Positions 7,100 to 14,534 are shown, counted from the stretch's first letter. The stretch is DNA of 32,916 nt from Alphaproteobacteria bacterium (GCA_017307335.1 JAFKFJ010000198.1:1-32916); one strand, 5' to 3'. The notes: generated from the sequence alone by a model not told the origin. Made by a program: numbers and translations.

Positions 7100-7203
7100 T
7101 GTCGCCCCCGCCGTCTGGCTGGATTATTTGCGCGGGCGAGGCTAGCAGGCGGGCCGTGGCGCCTCAACCGAGAGTCCCGTGGGCAGTATCGGCCGAGGAG
7201 GCC
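7100..7203. promoter_or_regulatory. divergent promoter region between sensor/kinase and cyclase units
   Basis: This 104-bp gap separates the starts of the minus-strand haem sensor and the plus-strand cyclase. The only relative A/T enrichment is around 7120-7133 (GGATTATTTGCG), a plausible promoter core. GAGGAG at about 7195-7200 lies just before the GTG at 7204. No clear operator dyad is visible. Confidence 0.35.
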
Positions 7204-8877
7204 GTGGGCGGAATCGGCAGGACCATCGGCGTGCGCAGGATCCGGCTCGCCGCCGGGCTGGTGCTGTTCACCTATGTCGCCCTGCACCTGGTCAACCACG
7301 CGCTCGGCAACGTCTCGGTCGCGGCGATGGAGGCCGGGCTCGTCGCCCAGGTCTTTCTCTGGCAGGGCGCGCTCGGCACGGTCGCGCTCTATGCGGCGCT
7401 GACCACGCATCTCACGCTCGGCCTCTGGGCGCTCTACGAGCGGCGGCATTTCGGCTGGACGCGCAGCGAGGTGACGCAGCTCGTGCTCGGGCTCTCGATC
7501 CCGCTCCTGATCGCCAACCACGTGACGGGCACACGTATCTCGTTCGCCGTGTTCGGCACCGAGAAAGGCTACGCGCAGGAGCTCTATTCCTTCTGGGTGG
7601 GCACGCCCTGGCTCGGCGTGGTGCAGGTGGTGGCGCTCATCGTCGCCTGGATCCATGGCTGCATCGGCATGACGCTGTGGCTGCGCCTGAAGCCGTGGTT
7701 CGCGCGGGCGATGCCGCTGCTGCTCACCGCCGCGGTGCTGCTGCCGGTGCTCGCCCTGCTCGGCTTCTTCCAGGGCGGACGGGCAATTCGCGCGCTGGCG
7801 CAGGATCCGGCCTGGCGGGCCGCGAATCTCACGCCGGGGCAGGTCGGGCTGCCGGCGCACAATGCGGTGCTCGCGGCCTGGCGCGATGCGTGGCTCGCGG
7901 CATGGCCGGGGCTGATCGGGCTGGTGCTGCTCGCGCGCGGGGTGCGGGCGTGGCGCGAGCGCCACGGAGCTGCGATCCGCGTGACCTATCCCGACGGGCG
8001 CAGCGCGCGCGTGCCGCGCGGCTTCTCGGTGCTGGAGGCGAGCCGGGCGGCGGGGATCACCCATACCAGCATCTGCGGTGGGCGCGGCCGCTGTTCGACC
8101 TGCCGGGTGCGGGTCATCGCCGGCGCCGAGCCCCTGCCCACGCCTGCGCCCGGCGAGCAGGCGGTGCTGGCGCGGGTGCAGGCAGGGCCGGGGGTGCGGC
8201 TGGCCTGCCAGTTGCGGCCGACCACCGACCTCGCGGTGGTGCCGCTGCTGCCGGCGGGCAATGTCCGGCGCGCGCCGAAGACGGGCGAGGAGCGGTTCAT
8301 CGTCGCCCTCGTCGCCGACATGCGCAACTCGGTGCGGCTCGCCGAGACGCGGCTGCCGTTCGATGCGGTGTTCATCGTGGAGCGGTTCGTGGCGGCGGTG
8401 GCCGAGGCGGTGACGGCGGCCGGCGGGGAGGTGACGCATTTCACCGGCGACGGGCTGATCGCGACCTTCGGCCTCGCCGCCACCCCGGCGGCAGCGGCGC
8501 GGCAGGCGGTGGCCGGGGTGGCGCGGATCGGCACCGGGGTCGCGGCGCTGAACCGGGCGCTGGCGGGCGCGCTGCCGGCGCCGATCCACTTCGGCATCGG
8601 CGTGCACGGCAGTGCCGCGGTGGTGGGCGAGATCGGCATCGGGACCGCGCGGGTGTTCACCACCCTGGGCGACGCCACCAACACCGCGGCGCGGCTGGAG
8701 GCATTGTGCAAGGAATTCCAGTGCGAGGCGGTGATTTCGGAGGATGTGTGCCGGCTCGCCGGGCTGCAGCTCACGGCGCTGCCGCTGCACGAGGTCGTGG
8801 TGCGCGGGCGCAGCGGCCTGCTCGCGGTGCGCACCGCAGCGCGGGCGGCGGGGCTGGCGGCGGAGGCGGTCGCATGA
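7204..8877 (+). CDS. membrane class III adenylate/guanylate cyclase with haem-b-type anchor and 2Fe-2S domain
   Basis: The 557-aa protein combines three modules. Residues about 10-250 form a multi-helix membrane domain resembling succinate dehydrogenase/fumarate reductase cytochrome b anchors, with candidate haem ligands His28, His32, His69, His106 and His151. Residues about 257-350 are a plant-type 2Fe-2S ferredoxin domain with Cys291, Cys297, Cys300 and Cys335. Residues about 364-545 are a class III cyclase domain with metal-binding Asp372 (VADMRNS) and Asp416 (FTGDGLIATFG), plus TLGDATNTAARLE. This is the architecture of rhizobial CyaC-like cyclases, where quinone or redox state is thought to control cAMP synthesis. 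The start is uncertain: the GTG at 7204 follows GAGGAG and leaves a short N-terminus before the first helix, whereas a TTG at 7099 would overlap the divergent gene. It lies back-to-back with a second redox sensor. Confidence 0.88.
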   Translation: MGGIGRTIGVRRIRLAAGLVLFTYVALHLVNHALGNVSVAAMEAGLVAQVFLWQGALGTVALYAALTTHLTLGLWALYERRHFGWTRSEVTQLVLGLSIPLLIANHVTGTRISFAVFGTEKGYAQELYSFWVGTPWLGVVQVVALIVAWIHGCIGMTLWLRLKPWFARAMPLLLTAAVLLPVLALLGFFQGGRAIRALAQDPAWRAANLTPGQVGLPAHNAVLAAWRDAWLAAWPGLIGLVLLARGVRAWRERHGAAIRVTYPDGRSARVPRGFSVLEASRAAGITHTSICGGRGRCSTCRVRVIAGAEPLPTPAPGEQAVLARVQAGPGVRLACQLRPTTDLAVVPLLPAGNVRRAPKTGEERFIVALVADMRNSVRLAETRLPFDAVFIVERFVAAVAEAVTAAGGEVTHFTGDGLIATFGLAATPAAAARQAVAGVARIGTGVAALNRALAGALPAPIHFGIGVHGSAAVVGEIGIGTARVFTTLGDATNTAARLEALCKEFQCEAVISEDVCRLAGLQLTALPLHEVVVRGRSGLLAVRTAARAAGLAAEAVA

Positions 8878-8977
8878 GCCAGCGGCGCGAGACGCAAGAA
8901 ACCACGTGATTTGCTGGCCGATCCGGCACACCCCCCCGCCCCCGAACTGTCGGGTCGCCGCGGCGGCTCGACTGATC

Positions 8978-8999
8978 CATGATAACGTCCTTTATCATG
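8978..8999. repeat. 8-bp inverted repeat at the edge of the low-GC segment
   Basis: CATGATAA (8978-8985) and TTATCATG (8992-8999) flank a 6-nt spacer. It marks the start of a visibly more A/T-rich stretch ahead of the resolvase remnant. A short direct repeat TGGCGTAAGAT also occurs at 9053-9063 and 9077-9087. These could be remains of a recombination site or an operator. The 271 bp between the cyclase stop and the pseudogene hold no convincing gene. Confidence 0.5.
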
Positions 9000-9148
9000 C
9001 TTAATAAACTTGGAGGGGGAGACCATCATATCATGCCATTTTTGCAATGAAGTGGCGTAAGATTTTGAAGATTCTCTGGCGTAAGATCGGTTATGGCAAC
9101 GGGTTTGGCCGAGTCGGCGACGGGCATCAGCGCTGGCGAACTGTCCGA

Positions 9149-9332
9149 GGGACAGCGTCGGCGCGTCATGGACGACGCGGGGGCCGTGGGGGCCGTAAGC
9201 CCGTCGTTACGGAGGAGAAGTTGCGTCGCGCACGCGAACTAAAGGCGAAAAGGGCTGACAACACGGGAAGCGACAGCATGAATTAGAGTTGGTAAGAGCG
9301 CTCTTTACAAGGCGATTCAGCAAGAGAAATGA
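9149..9332 (+). pseudogene. 3' remnant of a serine resolvase/invertase gene
   Basis: Read with one correction, this stretch gives the C-terminal DNA-binding end of a Hin/resolvase-type recombinase: GRKPVVTEEKLRRAREL..AKGLTTREATA, then IRVGKSALYKAIQQEK. The match to the usual resolvase HTH tail is clear. Two lesions break it. One extra A in the AAAA run at 9248-9251 shifts the frame, and a TGA at 9279-9281 replaces what is normally an Arg codon. The catalytic N-terminal domain is missing upstream. The terminal TGA (9330-9332) overlaps the RBS region of the next gene. It is a scar of a mobile element in a lower-GC patch. Low-level sequencing error could explain the frameshift but not the missing N-terminus. 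Confidence 0.75.
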
Positions 9333-9336
9333 AACG

Positions 9337-10956
9337 ATGAAACAGCACTTCAAACTCCTCACGACTGCTGCCGCGGCTGCTGTACTGGGCCTTCCTGGAC
9401 TCGTGCGGGCGCAAGAGAGCACAAAGATTCCGTCTGAACTGGTCACGCCCGACCGCTTAGAGACTCGTATTGGCACTCTGGAATTCAATGACGGCGCGCC
9501 AAGCCTGCAGACGGTGCAGAAGGCCTACGACAACCTCGATTTTACTCATGCCTTTGATGCATTTGTAAACACTTATATGGGCGCAAACGCAGCCGCCATT
9601 CGCAAGGGCTTCTTGAGCATCGGGGTCAAGGACAACGAGATTTTGATTTTCCCGAAGTTGATGGATTCCAGCTCGCTGTTCCTCACGGCGAATGCCGACA
9701 CGGTCTATTTCGTGGGCTTCATCGACCTGTCAAACGGCCCCATGGTGTTCGAGACACCGCCCAGGGCCCTCGGCACCCTGGACGATTTCTGGTGGCGCTG
9801 GGTGATCGATTTCGGTGCACCCGGACCGGACCGCGGCGAAGGCGGGAAGTACCTCCTCGTGCCGCCCGGCTACGACGGTCCATTGCCGGAGGGCGGGTTC
9901 TTCGTTGCCCGATCGCGTACAACGCGTGTTTTGATTCTCGGGCGCAGCTTCATAGAGCACAACGACCCGAAACCAGCTGCAGATCTCATTAGGGCGACGG
10001 CTAAAATCTATCCGTATGAACCGGGCGGTGTCGGAACGAGCATTGCGGAATTCCTGACCGGCAAAGCCAAGCTCGCTCGCATCACTCCGCCGCCTCCAAC
10101 AATCTTTCACGAAGGGAGTGGCATCGCCTTCAATACGATCCCTCCCAGCGATTACCATGTCTACGAACTGCTCAACGAGGTTGTTCAGCAGGAACCGGCC
10201 ACGGCGCTCGATCCAGAACTGATGGGACCGTTGGCAGCGATCGGCATCATCAAAGGCAAGCCGTTCGCACCTGATGATCGGATGAAGAAGATCCTGACGG
10301 AAGCGGCGGCGCTCGGCAATGCGACCGCGCGCAGCCTTTTCATGAATCCGCGAGTGTCAGCAGACTGGGCCTACTACCCCGGTTCGAGCTGGATCAATCC
10401 GCTGTTTCTCAGCGGCTCCAAGTTCGAGACGCCGATACCAGAGATCACCCGAGATGGCGCCAAACCGTTCCCACCCACCGGTTATCGGACCTTGGATGCA
10501 CGGACGTGGTTCTTCTACGGAGTCACCGGCATCACGCCTGCGATGAGCATGCGCCTACCCGGCGTGGGTTCGCAGTATCTCATCGCGACGCTTGATGCCA
10601 ACAAGAACTATTTCGACGGGGGCAAGACCTACAAGATAACCCTGCCAAAGCGCATCCCAGAGGCGAATTTCTGGTCGCTCACGCTCTATGACAATCAGAC
10701 GCGCTCCATGCTGCAAACGCCACAGCGCTATCCGCGTGCCGGCAGCCAGAGCTATCCATCACCGGCGGCCGAAGCAGGTTCCGACGGATCGACGACCGTC
10801 TATTTCGCACCGAATCAGCCGAGCGGCGTCCCGCGCGGGAACTGGATTCAAACCGTGCCCGGCAAGGGGTTCTTCGTGATCCTACGCCTTTACAGCCCGC
10901 TGGAACCGTTTTTCAGCAAGCAATGGAGGCCCAGCGAAATCAAATTGGTGCAATGA
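9337..10956 (+). CDS. exported DUF1254/DUF1214 domain protein
   Basis: The 539-aa protein begins with a Sec signal peptide (MKQHFKLLTTAAAAAVLGLP.., cut near VRAQ, residue 26). It continues with the DUF1254 region (QKAYDNLDFTHAFDAFVNTY.. to about residue 190) and ends with the DUF1214 region (NFWSLTLYDNQTRSML.. near 445-460). Family members are secreted or periplasmic proteins of unknown biochemical function that are common in proteobacteria and often sit in accessory DNA. The ATG at 9337 is chosen because the signal peptide starts there; an ATG at 9289 would prepend 16 residues that belong to the resolvase remnant. Codon use is less G/C-biased than in neighbouring genes, with A/T-rich runs around 9540-9660, which suggests horizontal acquisition together with the resolvase scar. 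Confidence 0.88.
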   Translation: MKQHFKLLTTAAAAAVLGLPGLVRAQESTKIPSELVTPDRLETRIGTLEFNDGAPSLQTVQKAYDNLDFTHAFDAFVNTYMGANAAAIRKGFLSIGVKDNEILIFPKLMDSSSLFLTANADTVYFVGFIDLSNGPMVFETPPRALGTLDDFWWRWVIDFGAPGPDRGEGGKYLLVPPGYDGPLPEGGFFVARSRTTRVLILGRSFIEHNDPKPAADLIRATAKIYPYEPGGVGTSIAEFLTGKAKLARITPPPPTIFHEGSGIAFNTIPPSDYHVYELLNEVVQQEPATALDPELMGPLAAIGIIKGKPFAPDDRMKKILTEAAALGNATARSLFMNPRVSADWAYYPGSSWINPLFLSGSKFETPIPEITRDGAKPFPPTGYRTLDARTWFFYGVTGITPAMSMRLPGVGSQYLIATLDANKNYFDGGKTYKITLPKRIPEANFWSLTLYDNQTRSMLQTPQRYPRAGSQSYPSPAAEAGSDGSTTVYFAPNQPSGVPRGNWIQTVPGKGFFVILRLYSPLEPFFSKQWRPSEIKLVQ

Positions 10957-11117
10957 ATCGCCCTCCGCCTTGGCAGAGGTAGGGTCGTGAAGAAGGGCAG
11001 ACGATCGGCTCAGCCAGGCTCCACGTCGGCCGCCCATCTGCTCAAAAACCCTACAAGCCGCAGACAACCTGAGCCAATGCCGCGCCGCTGGCGGAGATTT
11101 CCGCAGGAGGGATTGCT

Positions 11118-11261
11118 ATGGCCACGATTGAACGGCTGACCATCAGGCTGCCGTCCGAAATGGCCGCCGTCGTCAGGGGCGCGGTCGACGGCAGCGACTA
11201 CGCATCGACCAGCGAGGTGGTGCGCGAAGCGTTTGTGGCCGAGCATGGCGGGTTCCCATGA
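11118..11261 (+). CDS. truncated ParD-like ribbon-helix-helix protein
   Basis: The 47-aa product matches the N-terminal RHH domain of ParD antitoxins: ERLTIRLPSEMAAVV (strand and helix A), then a SDYASTSEVVREAF helix. It lacks the following 35-50 residues that normally wrap around ParE. A near-perfect RBS (AGGAGG at 11105-11110, 7-bp spacer) shows it is translated. Its stop overlaps the start of the tyrosine recombinase gene by four bases (ATGA), and no parE follows. It may be a decayed antitoxin now used as a regulator or recombination-directionality-type partner of the integrase. That role is inference, but the coupling is visible. Confidence 0.7.
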   Translation: MATIERLTIRLPSEMAAVVRGAVDGSDYASTSEVVREAFVAEHGGFP

Positions 11262-12265
11262 CCGAAAAGCTGCCGGTTCCGCGACGCGCGCGCGCGGTGC
11301 GCCGCGCCGGCGACCTGACCCAGGGCGATCCGACCCGGATCGTGCCCGCGCTGATCGCGGATGCCGGCGATCCGGGGGCGTGGCGCTACATCGAGTTCTT
11401 CGCCGCCAACATCCGCAACCCGCACACCCGCCGGGCCTATGCGCGCGCCTGCGCCCGCTTCTTCGCCTGGGCCGAGGCGCACGGCCTGGCGCTGGCAACC
11501 ATCCGCCCGGTGCACGTCGCCGCCTGGGTGGAGGGGCTGCAGGAAAAGCACGGGGCGCCAGGAATAAAACAGCAGCTGGCGGCGGTGCGCATGCTGTTCG
11601 ACTGGCTGGTGGTGGGCCAGATCGTGCCGATGAACCCGGCCGCCGCCGTGCGCGGGCCCAGGCACGTGGTCAAGACCGGCAAGACCCCGGTGCTCGATGC
11701 CGCCGAGTGGCGCAGGCTGATCGACGGCATCCCGACCGCGACGGTGCGCGACCTGCGCGACCGGGCGCTGATCGCCACCCTCACCTACGCCTTCGCGCGC
11801 ATCACCGCGGCGCTGACCATGCGGGTGGAGGATCTGCGGCCGCAGGGCGCCGGCTGGCAGGTGCGGCTGCACGAGAAGGGCGGCAAGCATCACGTCATGC
11901 CCTGCCACCACGCGCTGGCCGAGGCGCTGCGCGCCTATATCGAGGCCGCCGGCATCGCCGAGGACCGCAAGGGGTTCCTGTTCCGCACCGCGCGCGGGCA
12001 TGCGGGCACGACCCTCTCGGCGTGGCCGATGGCGCAGCCGGATGCGTGGCGGATGATCCGCCGCCGCGCCGCCGCCGCCGGCATCCTGGCGCCGATCGGC
12101 AACCACTCGTTCCGGGCCACCGGCATCACCGCCTATCTCGCCAATGGCGGCGCGCTGGAGCACGCGCAGGCGATGGCGGCGCATGAGAGCCCGCGCACCA
12201 CGAAACTCTACGACCGCACCAGGGACCGGCTCACCCAGGACGAGGTGGAGCGGATACGGCTGTAG
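11258..12265 (+). CDS. tyrosine recombinase/integrase
   Basis: The 335-aa protein has an N-terminal SAM-like core-binding domain (about 45-125: NPHTRRAYARACARFFAWAE..) and a catalytic domain (about 145-330). The catalytic set appears complete: Arg181 (FARITAAL), Lys207 (HEKGGKH), His283 and Arg286 (HSFR), His309 (HESPRTT) and the nucleophile Tyr318 (KLYDRT). The size and the absence of an N-terminal arm-binding domain fit XerC/D-like or plasmid/integron-type site-specific recombinases. It is translationally coupled to the RHH gene at 11118. It could resolve multimers of the replicon or mobilise the flanking lower-GC segment. No attachment site or direct-repeat boundary could be identified by eye. 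Confidence 0.9.
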   Translation: MTEKLPVPRRARAVRRAGDLTQGDPTRIVPALIADAGDPGAWRYIEFFAANIRNPHTRRAYARACARFFAWAEAHGLALATIRPVHVAAWVEGLQEKHGAPGIKQQLAAVRMLFDWLVVGQIVPMNPAAAVRGPRHVVKTGKTPVLDAAEWRRLIDGIPTATVRDLRDRALIATLTYAFARITAALTMRVEDLRPQGAGWQVRLHEKGGKHHVMPCHHALAEALRAYIEAAGIAEDRKGFLFRTARGHAGTTLSAWPMAQPDAWRMIRRRAAAAGILAPIGNHSFRATGITAYLANGGALEHAQAMAAHESPRTTKLYDRTRDRLTQDEVERIRL

Positions 12266-12267
12266 GC

Positions 12268-13275
12268 ATGCTGCCCCGCCGCTTCCTCGGCCGCGTGCCC
12301 GATTGGATAAGGCCACCCTGGACAAGGCCATCCGGGCCGCTGTGGCCTCCGCCCGCCGCCGCGGGCCGGCGCCACGTCCTGCTGCATGCCGGTCTGCACA
12401 AAACCGGGACGACGGCGCTGCAGGTCTTTCTGGCCGAAGCCGCCGGCCGTCTGTTGCAGCAGTCCATTCTCTACCCCGCAACCGGCCGCCCGGACGTCGC
12501 GCCGCACGGGCAGCACAACATCGCCTGGGAGCTAGCAGGCGACCGCCGCTTCCTGCCGCGATTCGGCACCGTGGACGAGCTCGCCGCGGAAATCGCCGGC
12601 TTCTCCGGAAATGCCGTGCTCTCCAGCGAAGACTTCGAGAGCGTCCTGGCCACGCCGGAGCGGCTTGCGCCGCTGCTCCGGCATCCGGCGCTCCGCGATC
12701 ACGCCTTCACCATCGTGCTGTACGTCCGCGATCAGGTGTCCTATCTCGAAGCGCTGTTCATCGAGCTGCTGCAACACGGGATGGTCACGCCGGCAAGCAC
12801 CGTGTGCGACCAGGTGCTGGCGGAGGGCGTGCTGCGGCACCGGGCCTGGGCGTTTCACTTCGACTACATCGCGCTGCTGCACCGGCTGCGGGACATCGAG
12901 GGCGTATCCGTATTCGTGCGTGCCTACGATGGGCGGGCGGGGCGATCGACGGTCGCCGACTTCCTCGGCTTCGCCGCCCTGCGGCTGCACGCATCCCGCG
13001 AAGCCACGGCGCGGCGCGTCCATGCGCGCCCGGACCTAGCCGCAAGCCTGGCCGCGTATTGCGGCGACGACGGCACGTCCGTCTTCCAGCAGCGGGCGTA
13101 TCTCTCGCCGCGGCGGCGGGCCCTGTTCGCCGCGCGCTTCGACCCCGGCAACGGGCAGCTGGCCCGGCTCGCCGGCTTTCCCGCCACGGCGCTCGGCATC
13201 AGCCGGACCATGCCGCCGGACGGCCTGGTGCTGGAGCATCTGTTCACCGGCCCGTCGCTCCGCGACCGGGCGTGA
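12268..13275 (+). CDS. sulfotransferase-family protein
   Basis: The 335-aa protein has the PAPS-binding loop of cytosolic-type sulfotransferases early in the chain (HVLLHAGLHKTGTTALQ, about residues 36-52). A second cofactor-contacting segment is IVLYVRDQVSYLEALF (about 153-168), matching the RdP..S region. Such enzymes transfer sulfate from 3'-phosphoadenylyl sulfate to sugars or other acceptors; the acceptor here is unknown. Downstream neighbours modify or make polysaccharide, so a glycan acceptor is plausible. The ATG lies 2 bp after the integrase stop. The first 35 residues are Pro/Arg-rich and not family-like, so a later start is possible. Confidence 0.75.
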   Translation: MLPRRFLGRVPDWIRPPWTRPSGPLWPPPAAAGRRHVLLHAGLHKTGTTALQVFLAEAAGRLLQQSILYPATGRPDVAPHGQHNIAWELAGDRRFLPRFGTVDELAAEIAGFSGNAVLSSEDFESVLATPERLAPLLRHPALRDHAFTIVLYVRDQVSYLEALFIELLQHGMVTPASTVCDQVLAEGVLRHRAWAFHFDYIALLHRLRDIEGVSVFVRAYDGRAGRSTVADFLGFAALRLHASREATARRVHARPDLAASLAAYCGDDGTSVFQQRAYLSPRRRALFAARFDPGNGQLARLAGFPATALGISRTMPPDGLVLEHLFTGPSLRDRA

Positions 13276-13339
13276 CCACGCGGCGCGGCGGATCCGGCTA
13301 TGGTCGCAGCGCGGACCTGCCCGCGACGGAGAGACTGCC

Positions 13340-13717
13340 ATGATCCACGCGCGCGCGACGCGCGCCGCCCTGGCGGCGTTCCTGATCGGCGGCGTCGCCG
13401 GTGCCGGGGCGGCCCGGGCGGCGCCGGAGGACGTCGATGCCCTGCTGCGCGGCCTGATCGGCAAGGACGAGCGGACGATCACCCAGAAATTCGGGCTGCC
13501 GGACGCGGTCGAGCGCAACGGCGTGCAGACCTTCCTGCGCTACCACAACTTCGATTTCTGGCGGACCACCGGCGCGCCCTACCCGTTCGGGTATTCGCAG
13601 GGCTACAGCGGCGCGCTCGGCTTCCGCGACCGCGCCAATTTCGAGTGCCTGACCACGCTCGTGTTCACCGACGGCGTGCTGCGCGCCTATGACCGGCAGG
13701 GCAGCGGCTGCCGGTGA
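13340..13717 (+). CDS. small exported protein of unknown function
   Basis: The 125-aa product has an N-terminal signal sequence (RAALAAFLIGGVAGAGAARA, cut near residue 27) and a compact mature part with KDERTITQKFGLPDAVERNG. That segment resembles the short helix-strand unit of SmpA/OmlA-like or 'BamE-like' exported proteins, but I cannot assign a family. Two Cys (in FECLTTLVF and the C-terminal GSGCR) could form a disulfide. An RBS (GGAG) lies about 10 bp before the ATG. It is monocistronic by spacing and sits between the sulfotransferase and cassette B. Confidence 0.65.
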   Translation: MIHARATRAALAAFLIGGVAGAGAARAAPEDVDALLRGLIGKDERTITQKFGLPDAVERNGVQTFLRYHNFDFWRTTGAPYPFGYSQGYSGALGFRDRANFECLTTLVFTDGVLRAYDRQGSGCR

Positions 13718-13901
13718 GGCTGCCGGTGAGCCCGCAAGCTGCCGCCCGGCAGCAGGATTTCCGCCGATCGGGTAACCCCGGTCACCTGTTCGGCGCCCCG
13801 GCAGGCGCGGCGGTGACGCCGGTGACAGTCCCGCCGCCGGCCGATGCCTAGCTTGTGGTCAACGAGGCCCGGCTGCCTCACCGATCACAGGATCAAGTGC
13901 C

Positions 13902-14081
13902 ATGACCACCACCCGCCACACCTTCCGCCGGATCGCCCTGCAGGTCGTGTTCGGCATGGCCCTCGGCACCGCCCTGCTCAACGCCGCCGCCGCGGCCCCC
14001 GCCGCCACGCCGGACGCCCCCGCCCAGAGCCAGGACGCCGCGGCGCCGGTGCATGCGTTCATCGGCGAAGGCTGGGGCTGA
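13902..14081 (+). CDS. small exported peptide ending IGEGWG (cassette B, gene 1)
   Basis: The 59-aa product has a basic start (MTTTRHTFRRIAL), a hydrophobic core (VVFGMALGTALLNAAAAA) and a probable cleavage near residue 32. The mature region is a short Ala/Pro/Gln-rich peptide ending HAFIGEGWG. It parallels the gene at 4421-4651: both are signal-peptide-sized, both end IGxGWG at the stop, and both are followed by a MSLLLA.. membrane peptide gene. The two Cys of the other copy are absent, so the conserved part is the C-terminus. No known family is recognised. The gap upstream (13718-13901) contains imperfect dyads near 13775-13790 and a duplicated CGGTGAC, possibly promoter elements. Confidence 0.7.
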   Translation: MTTTRHTFRRIALQVVFGMALGTALLNAAAAAPAATPDAPAQSQDAAAPVHAFIGEGWG

Positions 14082-14087
14082 GACGAT

Positions 14088-14155
14088 CGTCCATCGCAAC
14101 CCGGCGTCCATCGCAACCCGGCGTCCATCGCAACCCGGCGTCCATCGCAACCCGG
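14088..14155 (+). repeat. four perfect 17-bp tandem repeats inside cassette B
   Basis: CGTCCATCGCAACCCGG is repeated at 14088-14104, 14105-14121, 14122-14138 and 14139-14155. The array fills the space between the IGEGWG gene and the small membrane gene. The last copy runs into CCCGGAGG, which supplies the RBS of the latter. Cassette A has a single related element (CCATGCAACCCC, 4656-4667) in the same place, so B looks like an expanded version. 17 bp is not a multiple of 3 and there are no spacers, so it is neither coding nor CRISPR. Confidence 0.9.
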
Positions 14156-14166
14156 AGGTCGCTGCC

Positions 14167-14283
14167 ATGAGCCTCCTGCTCGCACTTCTCGCCATCGCCG
14201 CCGCCGTCCTCCTTGCCGCCGCGGCCGACGGCGCCGCCGCATCGCCGGGCGCGCAGCACCGCGTGGCGCAGGCGCCGTGGTGA
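14167..14283 (+). CDS. 38-aa membrane peptide (cassette B, gene 2)
   Basis: The ORF encodes MSLLLALLAIAAAVLLAAAA, then a short polar tail ending QHRVAQAPW. It is one hydrophobic helix or an uncleaved signal-like segment with a 16-18 residue C-terminal extension. The RBS GGAGG is 9 bp upstream. Its N-terminus matches that of the 22-aa peptide at 4685-4753, and the genomic context (behind an IGxGWG gene) is the same. Function unknown; a membrane partner, export helper or regulator of the preceding peptide is possible but unproven. Confidence 0.55.
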   Translation: MSLLLALLAIAAAVLLAAAADGAAASPGAQHRVAQAPW

Positions 14284-14333
14284 TCCGCCCGCCGGTCGCG
14301 GCCGGCCGGCCGTCATGATTTCCTGATCGCATG

Positions 14334-14361
14334 CCCGCATGAGGATCGCTCCTCATGCGGG
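14334..14361. promoter_or_regulatory. 12-bp-stem hairpin built from two CATGAGG-type half sites
   Basis: CCCGCATGAGGA (14334-14345) and TCCTCATGCGGG (14350-14361) are exact reverse complements with a 4-nt loop. It follows cassette B and could terminate it, although there is no T-tract. The half site matches the ATGAGG-type motif found around the partition genes, so it may instead be a protein-binding site. The rest of 14284-14534 holds no gene; a further 7-bp inverted repeat (GCGAACG/CGTTCGC) lies at 14427-14433 and 14452-14458, in the leader of the carrier-protein gene. Confidence 0.6.
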
Positions 14362-14534
14362 CGGGCCGGCGGCAGCCGGCGGGCGACAATCGCCTTGCCA
14401 GATCGGGGTCAAATCGATTATGGGAAGCGAACGTCCTGCCCACAACATGATCGTTCGCGTCTGCGCGCAACCGTCACCCGGCGGGCGCAGACACGGATGG
14501 CGCAGGCCGGTTTTCGCGCGGAGATCCCATCCGA

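Noticed and set aside
7099..7203. TTG start at 7099 for the cyclase
   Set aside because: It would overlap the start of the divergent sensor gene and add 35 residues of non-membrane sequence; the GTG at 7204 follows a GAGGAG.
9033..9050. Five-codon leader ORF after GGAGGGGGAGA
   Set aside because: Too short to support, and it lies in a decayed mobile-element region with no attenuator structure.
9047..9286. 79-aa frame ahead of the DUF1254 gene as an intact small gene
   Set aside because: Its C-terminal half is a resolvase HTH tail that continues in another frame after an A-run and a TGA, so it is part of a pseudogene.
14088..14155. CRISPR array
   Set aside because: Units are head-to-tail with no spacers, and there are no cas genes.
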